From Prevotella sp. (lineage in GTDB: Bacteria; Bacteroidota; Bacteroidia; Bacteroidales; Bacteroidaceae), in contig JAGCPV010000134.1 of the NCBI GenBank assembly GCA_017965475.1, positions 1 to 58,097 of the forward strand: DNA of 58,097 nucleotides, given 5' to 3'. The position numbers and the translations under genes were made by a program. The notes under the pieces are model-generated. The model was not told the DNA's origin. It saw nothing but the letters and a program-made list of their open reading frames with translations, and did no database searches. Below are positions 32,285-39,971 of the stretch, piece after piece; position 1 is the stretch's first letter; each line of letters starts with the position of its first letter.

Positions 32285-32457
32285 AAGTGTTTCATGTTTC
32301 ATTTGCTATTTTTATGATGCGAAAAAGATTGGTGGTATATACTTATAATATTTATATTATTATAATAATATAAATATTATAAAATTATTACTCATATTTT
32401 TTCTCTTCCAAAACACATCAAAAAACAACTAAATGAAACATGAAACATGAAACACTT
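32285..32457. repeat. Nested palindrome: 40-bp AT-only dyad inside an inverted repeat
   Basis: The core at 32343-32382 is a perfect 40-bp palindrome of only A and T. It is flanked by AAGTGTTTCATGTTTCATTT (32285-32304) and its inverse copy at 32431-32457, which carries one extra 7-base ATGAAAC unit. The structure fills the spacer between the convergent dnaJ-like gene and kdsB and contains no ORF of note. It may be a miniature transposable element or a cruciform-forming site. Confidence 0.7.
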
Positions 32458-32472
32458 GCGGAGGCGGGATAA

Positions 32473-32556
32473 GGGCTCCTTTTTGAAAAATAAGGAGTCC
32501 TTATTTCGCGAAAAGGACTCCTTAATTTCAGAAAAGTACTGTTTAAATTCAGAGGA
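32473..32556. repeat. Four 21-bp degenerate tandem repeats
   Basis: Units at 32473-32493, 32494-32514, 32515-32535 and 32536-32556 align with the consensus GG(A/G)CTCCTTATTTCAGAAAA; the last is most diverged and covers the kdsB stop. Units 2 and 3 also form a hairpin, TAAGGAGTCCTT with AAGGACTCCTTA. All frames give heptapeptide repeats, but no gene here is convincing. Confidence 0.65.
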
Positions 32557-33280
32557 ATGCCTCTGCGCGCCGGAGGTCTTCGGGGGTGTCGATGCCAACG
32601 GTTTCCACGTCGGTGAGACCCACGCGGATACGGTAGCCGTTCTGGAGCCAGCGCAGTTGTTCGAGACTCTCGGCCTTTTCCAGACTGCTCTGTGGCAGGC
32701 GCGTCACTGCGGCGAGTACCTCGCGACGGTAGGCATAGATGCCGAGGTGTTTCAGGAAGGGGTACTGCCCGAACCACTCCTCGCGTTCCTTACCTCTTAT
32801 AAATGGTATGACGCTGCGGCTGAAGTAGAGGGCGAAGCCGCGGTTGTCGGTGACGATCTTCGGGGAGTTGGGATTCTCCACGGCCTCTATCGACTCGAAG
32901 GGTTTGCCGAGGGTGCCGATCTGTGTCTCAGGGTCGTCGAAGAGCTGCATGAGCGTCTCGATCTGTGAGGGTTGGATGAACGGTTCGTCGCCCTGCACGT
33001 TGATGATGACATCGGCGTCGGTGCCGATCTTCTCCACGGCCTCCTGGATGCGGTCGGTGCCGCTCTTGTGGTCTGTGCGCGTCATGACGGCCTTGCCGCC
33101 GAAACTCTCCACGGCGGCGAGGATGCGCTCATCGTCGGTGGCCACGTAGGCCTCGTCGAGCACGGATGACGCCTGCTCATAAACTCTCTCGATGACAGTC
33201 TTTCCGCCGAGAACTGCCAGCGGCTTGCCCGGAAAGCGCGTCGAGGCGTAGCGGGCGGGGATGATGGCTATAAATTTCAT
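32549..33280 (-). CDS. kdsB: 3-deoxy-manno-octulosonate cytidylyltransferase
   Basis: ATG 33280 (MKFIAIIPARYASTRFPGKP) gives 243 residues. KdsB activates KDO with CTP for lipid A core synthesis. Motifs: PLAVLGGKTVIERVYEQA, VATDDERILAAVESFGGKAV, MTRTDHKSGTDRIQEAVEKI and VINVQGDEPFIQPSQIE. It is cytosolic. A longer open frame upstream runs through the promoter box at 33289-33296 and is rejected. Its last codons fall inside the fourth 21-bp repeat unit. Confidence 0.95.
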   Translation of the reverse strand: MKFIAIIPARYASTRFPGKPLAVLGGKTVIERVYEQASSVLDEAYVATDDERILAAVESFGGKAVMTRTDHKSGTDRIQEAVEKIGTDADVIINVQGDEPFIQPSQIETLMQLFDDPETQIGTLGKPFESIEAVENPNSPKIVTDNRGFALYFSRSVIPFIRGKEREEWFGQYPFLKHLGIYAYRREVLAAVTRLPQSSLEKAESLEQLRWLQNGYRIRVGLTDVETVGIDTPEDLRRAEAFL

Positions 33281-33288
33281 AACGGTTG

Positions 33289-33296
33289 CAAAGGTA
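33289..33296 (-). promoter_or_regulatory. -7 box of kdsB, very short leader
   Basis: Minus-strand TACCTTTG ends eight bases before the kdsB ATG. Confidence 0.55.
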
Positions 33297-33348
33297 ATAA
33301 AAAAATAGCATGAAAAACCATATTTTATCGTTAAATAATGTGCAAGCA

Positions 33349-33380
33349 TTTGGCCGTCTCGGATTTTTTTTGTAAATTTG
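33349..33380 (+). promoter_or_regulatory. Promoter of MORN-protein operon
   Basis: TTTG (33349-33352) and TAAATTTG (33373-33380) with a 20-base spacer; ATG 33408 is 27 bases after the box. Confidence 0.65.
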
Positions 33381-33407
33381 CAGTGTAATTAAAACGGACA
33401 TATTAAA

Positions 33408-34523
33408 ATGAAAAAATATATATTCTCGATCATCATGATGCTGCTTCCTCTCGCGGTGGGAGCGCAGAAAATCACCCTCGGTTCGACGACGACGAAGGAT
33501 GGGGGCGAGTATAATGGTGAGATGTCGGCGGGCAAGCCCCACGGCAAGGGAAAGACCACCTATAAGAACGGTAACACCTACGAGGGCGAGTACGACAAGG
33601 GCAAGCGTCAAGGCTATGGCATCTATACCTTCTTCGACGGGGAGAAGTATGAGGGTGAGTGGTTCCAGGACCAACAGCACGGACAGGGCATCTATTACTT
33701 CTCGAACAACAACCGTTATGAGGGCCTGTGGTTCCGTGACTACCAGCACGGTCACGGTGTGATGTACTACTATAACGGTGACAAGTACGACGGTGAGTGG
33801 AAGCAGGACAAGCGCTTCGGAAAGGGTGTCTATATGTTTGCCAGCGGTGCCTTCTATAAAGGTGACTGGCAGAACGACAAGCGTCATGGCAAGGGCTTCT
33901 TCGACTGGGGTGACGGTTCCTGCTACGACGGTGACTGGAAGGACAACCTGCGTTCGGGAACGGGTACCTATAAGTATGCCGATGGCGACTCCTATACGGG
34001 TCAGTGGTCGAACGACAAGATGCATGGCCGGGGCATCTATCGTTTCCAGAACGGCGATGTCTATGAGGGTGACTATGAGAATGGTGCCCGTACGGGATCC
34101 GGCATCTTCAAGTATGCCAACGGCGACAAATACACAGGACAGTTCCACGAGGGCGACAAACAGGGACAGGGCACGTTTATATGGAAGAACGGCGACACCT
34201 ATGTGGGTCAGTGGAAAGCGGACAAGCAGCACGGCCGTGGGAAGCTGACGAAAAAGAGCGGTGACACCGTGGAGGGCAGTTTTCAGAACGGGCAGCCTCA
34301 TGGGGAGTGTATCGTCCGCTATGCCGACGGCACGAAGTTCAAGGGTATCTTCAAGAACGGTAAGCGCAATGGTGCGGCCATCGAGGAGGACAAGAACGGC
34401 AAACGTTTCGAAGGTATCTATAAGGATGACGTGCGCGACGGTGAGTTCGTTGAGAAGGACCGTAACGGTACCATCACCGCCCGGGGCGTCTATACCCGTG
34501 GTCACAGACAAGAACGGAATTAA
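33408..34523 (+). CDS. Secreted MORN-repeat protein
   Basis: The 371-residue protein has a signal peptide (KKYIFSIIMMLLPLAVGA), then about 14 MORN repeats of 23 residues from about 34 to 355, each like YxGxWxxDKxHGxGxYxxxxG (for example KYDGEWKQDKRFGKGVYMF). MORN repeats form an elongated beta-sheet used as a protein or lipid scaffold. No enzymatic domain is attached. The repeats are codon-biased enough to leave a long empty frame on the other strand. It is followed 16 bases later by the YhcH gene. Confidence 0.88.
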   Translation: MKKYIFSIIMMLLPLAVGAQKITLGSTTTKDGGEYNGEMSAGKPHGKGKTTYKNGNTYEGEYDKGKRQGYGIYTFFDGEKYEGEWFQDQQHGQGIYYFSNNNRYEGLWFRDYQHGHGVMYYYNGDKYDGEWKQDKRFGKGVYMFASGAFYKGDWQNDKRHGKGFFDWGDGSCYDGDWKDNLRSGTGTYKYADGDSYTGQWSNDKMHGRGIYRFQNGDVYEGDYENGARTGSGIFKYANGDKYTGQFHEGDKQGQGTFIWKNGDTYVGQWKADKQHGRGKLTKKSGDTVEGSFQNGQPHGECIVRYADGTKFKGIFKNGKRNGAAIEEDKNGKRFEGIYKDDVRDGEFVEKDRNGTITARGVYTRGHRQERN

Positions 34524-34539
34524 ACAAATACATTCATAT

Positions 34540-34989
34540 ATGATTATTGATACGATTGACAATCTGGCTAAGTACGTGGAGATGAACCCGTTGTTTGCCG
34601 ACGTGGTGGAATTTCTGAAGACCCATGACCTCCGTACGATGGGGGCTGGCAGTTATCAGATCAAGGGCGACGATGTGGCGCTGAAGCTGCAGGTGGCTGC
34701 ACAGCGCACGAAGGAGACCTGTTTCCTGGAGTCGCATGTCAGGATGGTGGATATCCAGATCCCCCTCACCTGTGAGGAGACCTACGGCTACTCGCCGTTG
34801 GAGGATCTGCCCGATGCCCCCTACGACGCAGACAAGGACATGACGATCTATGAGGGTGTGAAGCCGCAGGAATTCGTGACGCTGCCAACCGGTATGATGG
34901 TGATCTTCTTCCCGCAGGACGGTCATGCCCCCTGTGTCATTGACGAGCCGGAGATCAAGAAAGCAATTTTTAAGGTTAAAATGATATAA
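34540..34989 (+). CDS. YhcH/YjgK/YiaL-family cupin protein
   Basis: This 149-residue protein starts MIIDTIDNLAKYVEMNPLFA at ATG 34540; the open frame upstream overlaps the MORN gene and is not coding. It has the DUF386 pattern: KTHDLRTMGAGSYQIKGDDV, ESHVRMVDIQIPLTCEETYGY (metal His and Glu), and MVIFFPQDGHAPCV near the end. The family is linked with sialic acid and sugar catabolism and biofilm traits, but its reaction is poorly defined. It precedes glgB by four bases. Confidence 0.88.
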   Translation: MIIDTIDNLAKYVEMNPLFADVVEFLKTHDLRTMGAGSYQIKGDDVALKLQVAAQRTKETCFLESHVRMVDIQIPLTCEETYGYSPLEDLPDAPYDADKDMTIYEGVKPQEFVTLPTGMMVIFFPQDGHAPCVIDEPEIKKAIFKVKMI

Positions 34990-34993
34990 GCTT

Positions 34994-37114
34994 ATGGCAA
35001 CAAAGAAAGAAACTACTAAAAAGCCTGCAGCCAAGAAGGCGGCTGCTCCTAGGAAAACGAGTGCAAAGAAGACAGCCACCAAGAAGGTGGAGGCTCAGAA
35101 AGCGCCTGACCATATCGGCCTCGTGCGCAACGACTCCTGGCTGGAGCCCTTCGAGGGAGCCATCCGCGGCCGTCACGACCACGCCCTGTGGAAACTGAAC
35201 CAGTTGACGCAGAACGGCAAGAAGAAACTCTCTGACTTCGCGACCGGTCATCTGTATTTCGGACTTCACAAGCTTGCCAAGGGCTGGGTGTTCCGTGAGT
35301 GGGCCCCGAATGCGACGGATATCTATCTGATCGGTGACTTCAACAACTGGCAGGAAGATGAGAAATACCGTTGCAAGCGCATTGCCGGTACGGACAACTG
35401 GGAACTGAAACTCTCTGAGAAAGCCCTGAAACACGGACAACTCTACAAGATGAAAGTGAAGTGGAACGGTGGTGAGGGTGAGCGCATTCCTGCCTGGTGC
35501 CGTCGTGTGGTGCAGGATGACAATACGAAGATATTTTCCGCTCAGGTGTGGAACCCTGAGAAGAAATACGAGTTCAAGAAGAAGACCTTCAAGCCCAAGA
35601 AGAACCCGCTACTCATCTATGAGTGCCACGTGGGTATGGGACAGGATGCCGAGAAGGTGGGTACCTATACGGAGTTCAAGGACAACGTGCTGCCGCGCGT
35701 CATCAAGGACGGTTACAACTGCATCCAAGTGATGGCCATCCAGGAGCATCCCTACTACGGATCGTTCGGCTATCATGTGTCAAGTTTCTTTACACCTTCC
35801 AGCCGTTTCGGTACGCCTGAGGAACTGAAGGAACTCATCGATACCGCCCATCAGAAAGGTATCGCCGTGATTATGGACATCGTGCACAGTCACGCCGTGA
35901 AGAACGAGGTGGAGGGTCTGGGTAATCTCTGTGGTGATCCTAACCAGTTCTTCTATCCCGGTGACCGTCATGAGCACCCCGCCTGGGACTCGCTTTGCTT
36001 CGACTACGGCAAGGACGATGTCATCCATTTCCTGCTCTCCAACTGTAAATACTGGCTGGAGGAGTTCCACTTCGACGGCTTCCGTTTCGACGGTGTGACC
36101 TCGATGTTGTACTACTCGCACGGTCTGGGAGAGGCCTTCGGCGGCTACGGCGACTACTTCAACGGTCATGAGGATGATAATGCCATCTGTTACCTGACAC
36201 TGGCCAACTGTCTGATCCACGAGGTGAACCCCAACGCCATCACCATCGCCGAGGAGGTGTCGGGCATGCCCGGTCTCGCTGCGAAGTTCGAGGATGGCGG
36301 CTACGGCTTCGACTACCGTATGGCGATGAACATCCCCGACTACTGGATCAAGACCATCAAGGAGGTGCGCGACGAGGATATCAACGTGACGAGCATCTTC
36401 TGGGAGGTCAAGAACCGTCGGCCTGACGAGAAGACGATCTCCTACTGCGAGAGCCACGACCAGGCACTGGTGGGCGACAAGACCATCATCTTCCGTCTGA
36501 TCGATGCCGATATGTACTGGCACTTCGCCAAGAAGGATGTGAACGATCTGGCCCAGCGTGGTATCGCCCTGCATAAGATGATCCGTCTGGTGACCTGTGG
36601 CGCCATCAACGGCGGTTACCTGAACTTCATGGGTAATGAGTTCGGTCATCCTGAGTGGATCGACTTCCCGCGTGAGGGTAACGGCTGGTCGTATAAGTAT
36701 GCCCGCCGTCAGTGGAACCTCGTCGATAACAAGGATCTCTGCTACCACTGGTTGGGTGACTTCGACCGTGAGATGCTGAAGACCATCAAGCTGGTGAAGA
36801 ACTTCCAGGATACGCCTGTCACGGAGATCTGGCACGATGAGGGCGACAAGGTGCTCTGCTTCATGCGTGGCGACCTCGTGTTCGTGTTCAACTTCTCACC
36901 GAACCGCAGCTATACGGACTATGGCTTCCTCGTGCCGACAGGCAGTTACGAGGTGGTGCTGAATACCGACTCGAAGGACTTCGGCGGTAACGGCTTTGCC
37001 GACGATACGATCACGCACCTGACGAACTACGACCCGCTCTACGTGAAAGACCATAAGGAGTGGCTGAAACTCTATATCCCGGCACGTTCTGCCGTCGTAT
37101 TGAAGAAGGTATAG
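34994..37114 (+). CDS. glgB: 1,4-alpha-glucan branching enzyme with basic N-terminal tail
   Basis: The 706-residue enzyme adds alpha-1,6 branches to glycogen. Residues 1-37 are a Lys/Ala/Pro/Thr tail (KKETTKKPAAKKAAAPRKTS) like a histone H1 C-terminus, not part of the usual family. A CBM48 domain lies at about 80-170 (FREWAPNATDIYLIGDFNNW) and the GH13 barrel at about 200-570. Catalytic residues are in FDGFRFDGVTSM (nucleophile Asp), TIAEEVSGMPG (acid Glu) and SYCESHDQALVG. The sequence resembles the eukaryotic-like GH13_8 group. It is cotranscribed with YhcH and the following membrane protein. Confidence 0.93.
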   Translation: MATKKETTKKPAAKKAAAPRKTSAKKTATKKVEAQKAPDHIGLVRNDSWLEPFEGAIRGRHDHALWKLNQLTQNGKKKLSDFATGHLYFGLHKLAKGWVFREWAPNATDIYLIGDFNNWQEDEKYRCKRIAGTDNWELKLSEKALKHGQLYKMKVKWNGGEGERIPAWCRRVVQDDNTKIFSAQVWNPEKKYEFKKKTFKPKKNPLLIYECHVGMGQDAEKVGTYTEFKDNVLPRVIKDGYNCIQVMAIQEHPYYGSFGYHVSSFFTPSSRFGTPEELKELIDTAHQKGIAVIMDIVHSHAVKNEVEGLGNLCGDPNQFFYPGDRHEHPAWDSLCFDYGKDDVIHFLLSNCKYWLEEFHFDGFRFDGVTSMLYYSHGLGEAFGGYGDYFNGHEDDNAICYLTLANCLIHEVNPNAITIAEEVSGMPGLAAKFEDGGYGFDYRMAMNIPDYWIKTIKEVRDEDINVTSIFWEVKNRRPDEKTISYCESHDQALVGDKTIIFRLIDADMYWHFAKKDVNDLAQRGIALHKMIRLVTCGAINGGYLNFMGNEFGHPEWIDFPREGNGWSYKYARRQWNLVDNKDLCYHWLGDFDREMLKTIKLVKNFQDTPVTEIWHDEGDKVLCFMRGDLVFVFNFSPNRSYTDYGFLVPTGSYEVVLNTDSKDFGGNGFADDTITHLTNYDPLYVKDHKEWLKLYIPARSAVVLKKV

Positions 37115-37115
37115 T

Positions 37116-38273
37116 ATGAACTATAACAGACGAAAAAAGAACAGTAGCACGCTCACCATCCATGTGATGTGTGCTATTGTTTTTGTGTTGTTCTCGTTGG
37201 CCTGGCTCTATTTCTTCCAGGCAGACGTGATGGCGATGACGCAGTATGAGTTGAGTGGTGGTCTGACCCATTACAACGCTGCCGTGGGAGCCCTCATCAT
37301 CACGGTGCTGTTGTATCTCCTCCAGCTAGTGGTCTATGCCGTTACCCGTCTGAAGAAACGATCCCATGCACTGACGTATGTGCCGTCCATGTTGATCCTG
37401 GCGATGCTGACGGATGTGAGCCAGCAGATAGCGTCAGACGGGGATGTCGATCATACGATATCCTGGTGGCTGGTGGTCCTGATCATTCTGGTCTGGGGCG
37501 GTCTCGTCTTCCTGGCCCGTCAGTTCCAGCAGGTGGAGGATGACGACTCCTATTCGTTTGTGTCCCCTGCGATGTGGATCAACATGCTGACCATGTCGCT
37601 GTTGATGATGGGTGTGGCCTGGCTGGGAAACACGAATGCCGTGTTCCATTACCGGATGCAGACGGAGGCTCTGCTGGCTAGAGGGGAATACGAGAAGGCC
37701 CTGATGATCGGCAAGAAGTCGCTGGAGAGTGACAATCATCTGATGATGCTCCGTATGTATGCGCTGGCCCGTACCGACGGACTGGGACAGCATCTGTTTG
37801 AGTATCCCGTCTCAGCCGACAGTTCAGAGATCCTTCCCACCAACGGGAAGGTGCGGATGATGCTTTGTCCGGAAGACAGCCTGTATAGGTTCCTTGGGGC
37901 CCGTCCGGCAGAGAAGATGGAGCCTGAGCGCTACCTGCTGATGCTGTTGCGACGCGACTCCGTTCCTCGCAGGACGATTGGCGACTATCTGCTCTGTAGT
38001 TATCTGATCAATAAGGATATAGATCGTTTTGCGCGTGAGGTGGGCAGGTATTACGTCGTGAACGACAGTCTGCCGAAGCATTATCGTGAGGCATTGACGC
38101 TTTATATCCATCAGCGCTCCAACCCTCTGTTTGTCACTCATTTCACGGTGACCGAAGAGGACTTCAATAATTTCCGCGAGATGGAACGGGAATATCCGAC
38201 GCTGTCGGAGAGGAAGGGAAAGATAGGTGAGCAGTATCGCGGCACCTATTGGTACTACTACAAATATGAATAA
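37116..38273 (+). CDS. Membrane protein, DUF6057-like
   Basis: The 385-residue protein has transmembrane helices at about 14-34 (IHVMCAIVFVLFSLAWLYFF), 48-72, 84-98, 110-127 and 143-165. A soluble C-terminal half of about 210 residues follows and looks helical, TPR-like (ARGEYEKALMIGKKSLES, HYREALTLYIHQR). The layout agrees with the DUF6057 family of Bacteroidetes as I recall it; function unknown. It begins one base after the glgB stop and ends just before a strong bidirectional terminator. Confidence 0.65.
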   Translation: MNYNRRKKNSSTLTIHVMCAIVFVLFSLAWLYFFQADVMAMTQYELSGGLTHYNAAVGALIITVLLYLLQLVVYAVTRLKKRSHALTYVPSMLILAMLTDVSQQIASDGDVDHTISWWLVVLIILVWGGLVFLARQFQQVEDDDSYSFVSPAMWINMLTMSLLMMGVAWLGNTNAVFHYRMQTEALLARGEYEKALMIGKKSLESDNHLMMLRMYALARTDGLGQHLFEYPVSADSSEILPTNGKVRMMLCPEDSLYRFLGARPAEKMEPERYLLMLLRRDSVPRRTIGDYLLCSYLINKDIDRFAREVGRYYVVNDSLPKHYREALTLYIHQRSNPLFVTHFTVTEEDFNNFREMEREYPTLSERKGKIGEQYRGTYWYYYKYE

Positions 38274-38277
38274 AAAG

Positions 38278-38301
38278 AAAGCTCTCCGATTGGAGAGCTT
38301 T
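38278..38301. terminator. Bidirectional intrinsic terminator
   Basis: AAAGCTCTCC, loop GATT, GGAGAGCTTT: a perfect 10-bp hairpin with A-rich and T-rich flanks, between the glgB operon and the convergent acyl-CoA ligase gene. Confidence 0.85.
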
Positions 38302-38303
38302 TC

Positions 38304-39965
38304 TTATTGATAGAGATAGCGTTTGATGGACTTCTTGGGAGTCTTCTCAAACTCTTCCTCATAGATTTCTATCTCGGAGATCTTCTCATAGGCGGGAATC
38401 ATCTCGTTCAGGCCGTTGCGGTTCTGCTCCATGATGTTCTTCAGGTCTTCGTCTGAGAAGCCCAGGTTCTTCGCCTCGTCCATATCGGGATGTACGAGAG
38501 CCACGAGTTTGGTGTCTCTCTGTACGACGATACTCTCCATCACCATCGTCATCGAGTTGAGTTTGTCCTCGATCTCCTCGGGATAGATATTCTGGCCGTT
38601 AGGACCCAGTAGCATGTTCTTCGAACGTCCGTTGATAAAGACATTGCCGTTGGCATCCATCGTGCCGAGGTCGCCGGTGTGATACCAGCCTTCACGGTCG
38701 ATGGTCTCTGCCGTAGCCTCAGGATTCTTGTAGTAGCCCAGCATCACATTGAGACCCTTGGTGAGGATCTCGCCCGGGATACGACGGGGATCCGGAGAGT
38801 CGATCTCTACCTGCTGATGGAGGGCAGCCCGTCCACAGGAGCCCGGGGCGAAGGTGTGCCAGTCGCTGTAACAGATGATCGGGGCACATTCTGTGGCGCC
38901 ATAACCTACGGTATAGGGGAAGTCGATACGCTTCAGGAACTGCTCCACCTCCTGATTCAGGGCAGCACCGCCGATGATCACCTCGTACATCTCTCCGCCG
39001 AAGGCTTTCAGCACCTCCTGACAGATCATCTCGCGCACCTTCTTGTTGATCACAGGCATCTGCAGCAACAGACGCATGCGGTTGTTCTGGATCTTCGGGA
39101 ACACCTTCTTGCGGACGATCTTCTCGATGATCAGCGGTACGGCGATCACGATGACGGGCTTGATCTCTGCCAGTGCCTGTGCGATAATGGCAGGTGAGGG
39201 CACACGGTTCAGGTAATAGACATGGCAGCCGTGCAGGAACTCAAAAATAAACTCGAAGGCCATACCGTACATGTGGGCCATCGGCAGCATGGAGATCACA
39301 CGGTCTCCAGCCTTGATCTTCTTGCCTAACACATGACAGGCGAAATCGTAGTTCGACCACAGGGCACGGTAGGGCAGCATCACACCTTTGGAGAATCCCG
39401 TCGTTCCAGAGGTGTAGTTGATGACAGCCAGTTCCTCTGGACTCTTCTCCATATAGTAGTTGACGTGCTCCTTACGGAAATACTTGGGGAACTTCTTGCC
39501 GTAGAGCTCGTTCAGGTGCTCACGGGCATAGGTCAGCTTGTCCGTACGCGAGACCATCAGCGAGTAGTCGGGGTTGTTGATGATACCCTCCAGTGTCGGC
39601 ATGGCCTGCGGATCTATGATGGTTGCCACATGGTCACCCACGAAGAGCAGACGGGCCTCAGAGTGGTTGACGATGTTATGTATCTGTTCTGCGTTGAACT
39701 CATGCAGGATAGGTACGGCGACGGCTCCGTAGGTGAGGGTGGCGATAAAGGCCACGGCCCACTGGGAGGAGTTTCGTCCACAGAGGGCGATCTTGTCACC
39801 CATCTGAATCCCGCTGTTTTCAAAAAGGATGTGTAGTTTCTCAATCTTCCTGGCTACATCATGGAACTGTAAGGTCTGTCCCTTGAAATCAGTCAGCGCA
39901 TCCTTATCCCAATTGTTGATAATGCTCTGTTGGATAAGCGCATTAAAGCTCGGTATCTGTTCCAT
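38304..39965 (-). CDS. Long-chain acyl-CoA ligase-like AMP-binding protein, copy 2
   Basis: From ATG 39965 (MEQIPSFNALIQQSIINNWD) this ANL-superfamily enzyme has 553 residues. Motifs: ATP-binding INYTSGTTGFSKGVMLPYRA, VGYGATECAPIICYSD, GWYHTGDLGTMDANGNVFI and the C-terminal lysine region KTPKKSIKRYLYQ. It would join fatty acids to CoA through an acyl-AMP. It is a tandem copy of the gene at 39972-41630, with near-identical ends (AKTPKKSIKRYLYQ), and starts six bases after it. Whether both keep the same substrate is not shown. Confidence 0.88.
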   Translation of the reverse strand: MEQIPSFNALIQQSIINNWDKDALTDFKGQTLQFHDVARKIEKLHILFENSGIQMGDKIALCGRNSSQWAVAFIATLTYGAVAVPILHEFNAEQIHNIVNHSEARLLFVGDHVATIIDPQAMPTLEGIINNPDYSLMVSRTDKLTYAREHLNELYGKKFPKYFRKEHVNYYMEKSPEELAVINYTSGTTGFSKGVMLPYRALWSNYDFACHVLGKKIKAGDRVISMLPMAHMYGMAFEFIFEFLHGCHVYYLNRVPSPAIIAQALAEIKPVIVIAVPLIIEKIVRKKVFPKIQNNRMRLLLQMPVINKKVREMICQEVLKAFGGEMYEVIIGGAALNQEVEQFLKRIDFPYTVGYGATECAPIICYSDWHTFAPGSCGRAALHQQVEIDSPDPRRIPGEILTKGLNVMLGYYKNPEATAETIDREGWYHTGDLGTMDANGNVFINGRSKNMLLGPNGQNIYPEEIEDKLNSMTMVMESIVVQRDTKLVALVHPDMDEAKNLGFSDEDLKNIMEQNRNGLNEMIPAYEKISEIEIYEEEFEKTPKKSIKRYLYQ

Positions 39966-39971
39966 AGGCAA

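Noticed and set aside
32473..32556. Possible CRISPR array
   Set aside because: The 21-base units are adjacent with no spacers and are degenerate; no cas genes are present.
33177..34562. Long open frame (461 codons) opposite the MORN-repeat gene
   Set aside because: Its Val/Leu/Thr-rich repetitive product mirrors the MORN repeats and codon bias; the plus strand carries a signal peptide, promoter and family motifs.
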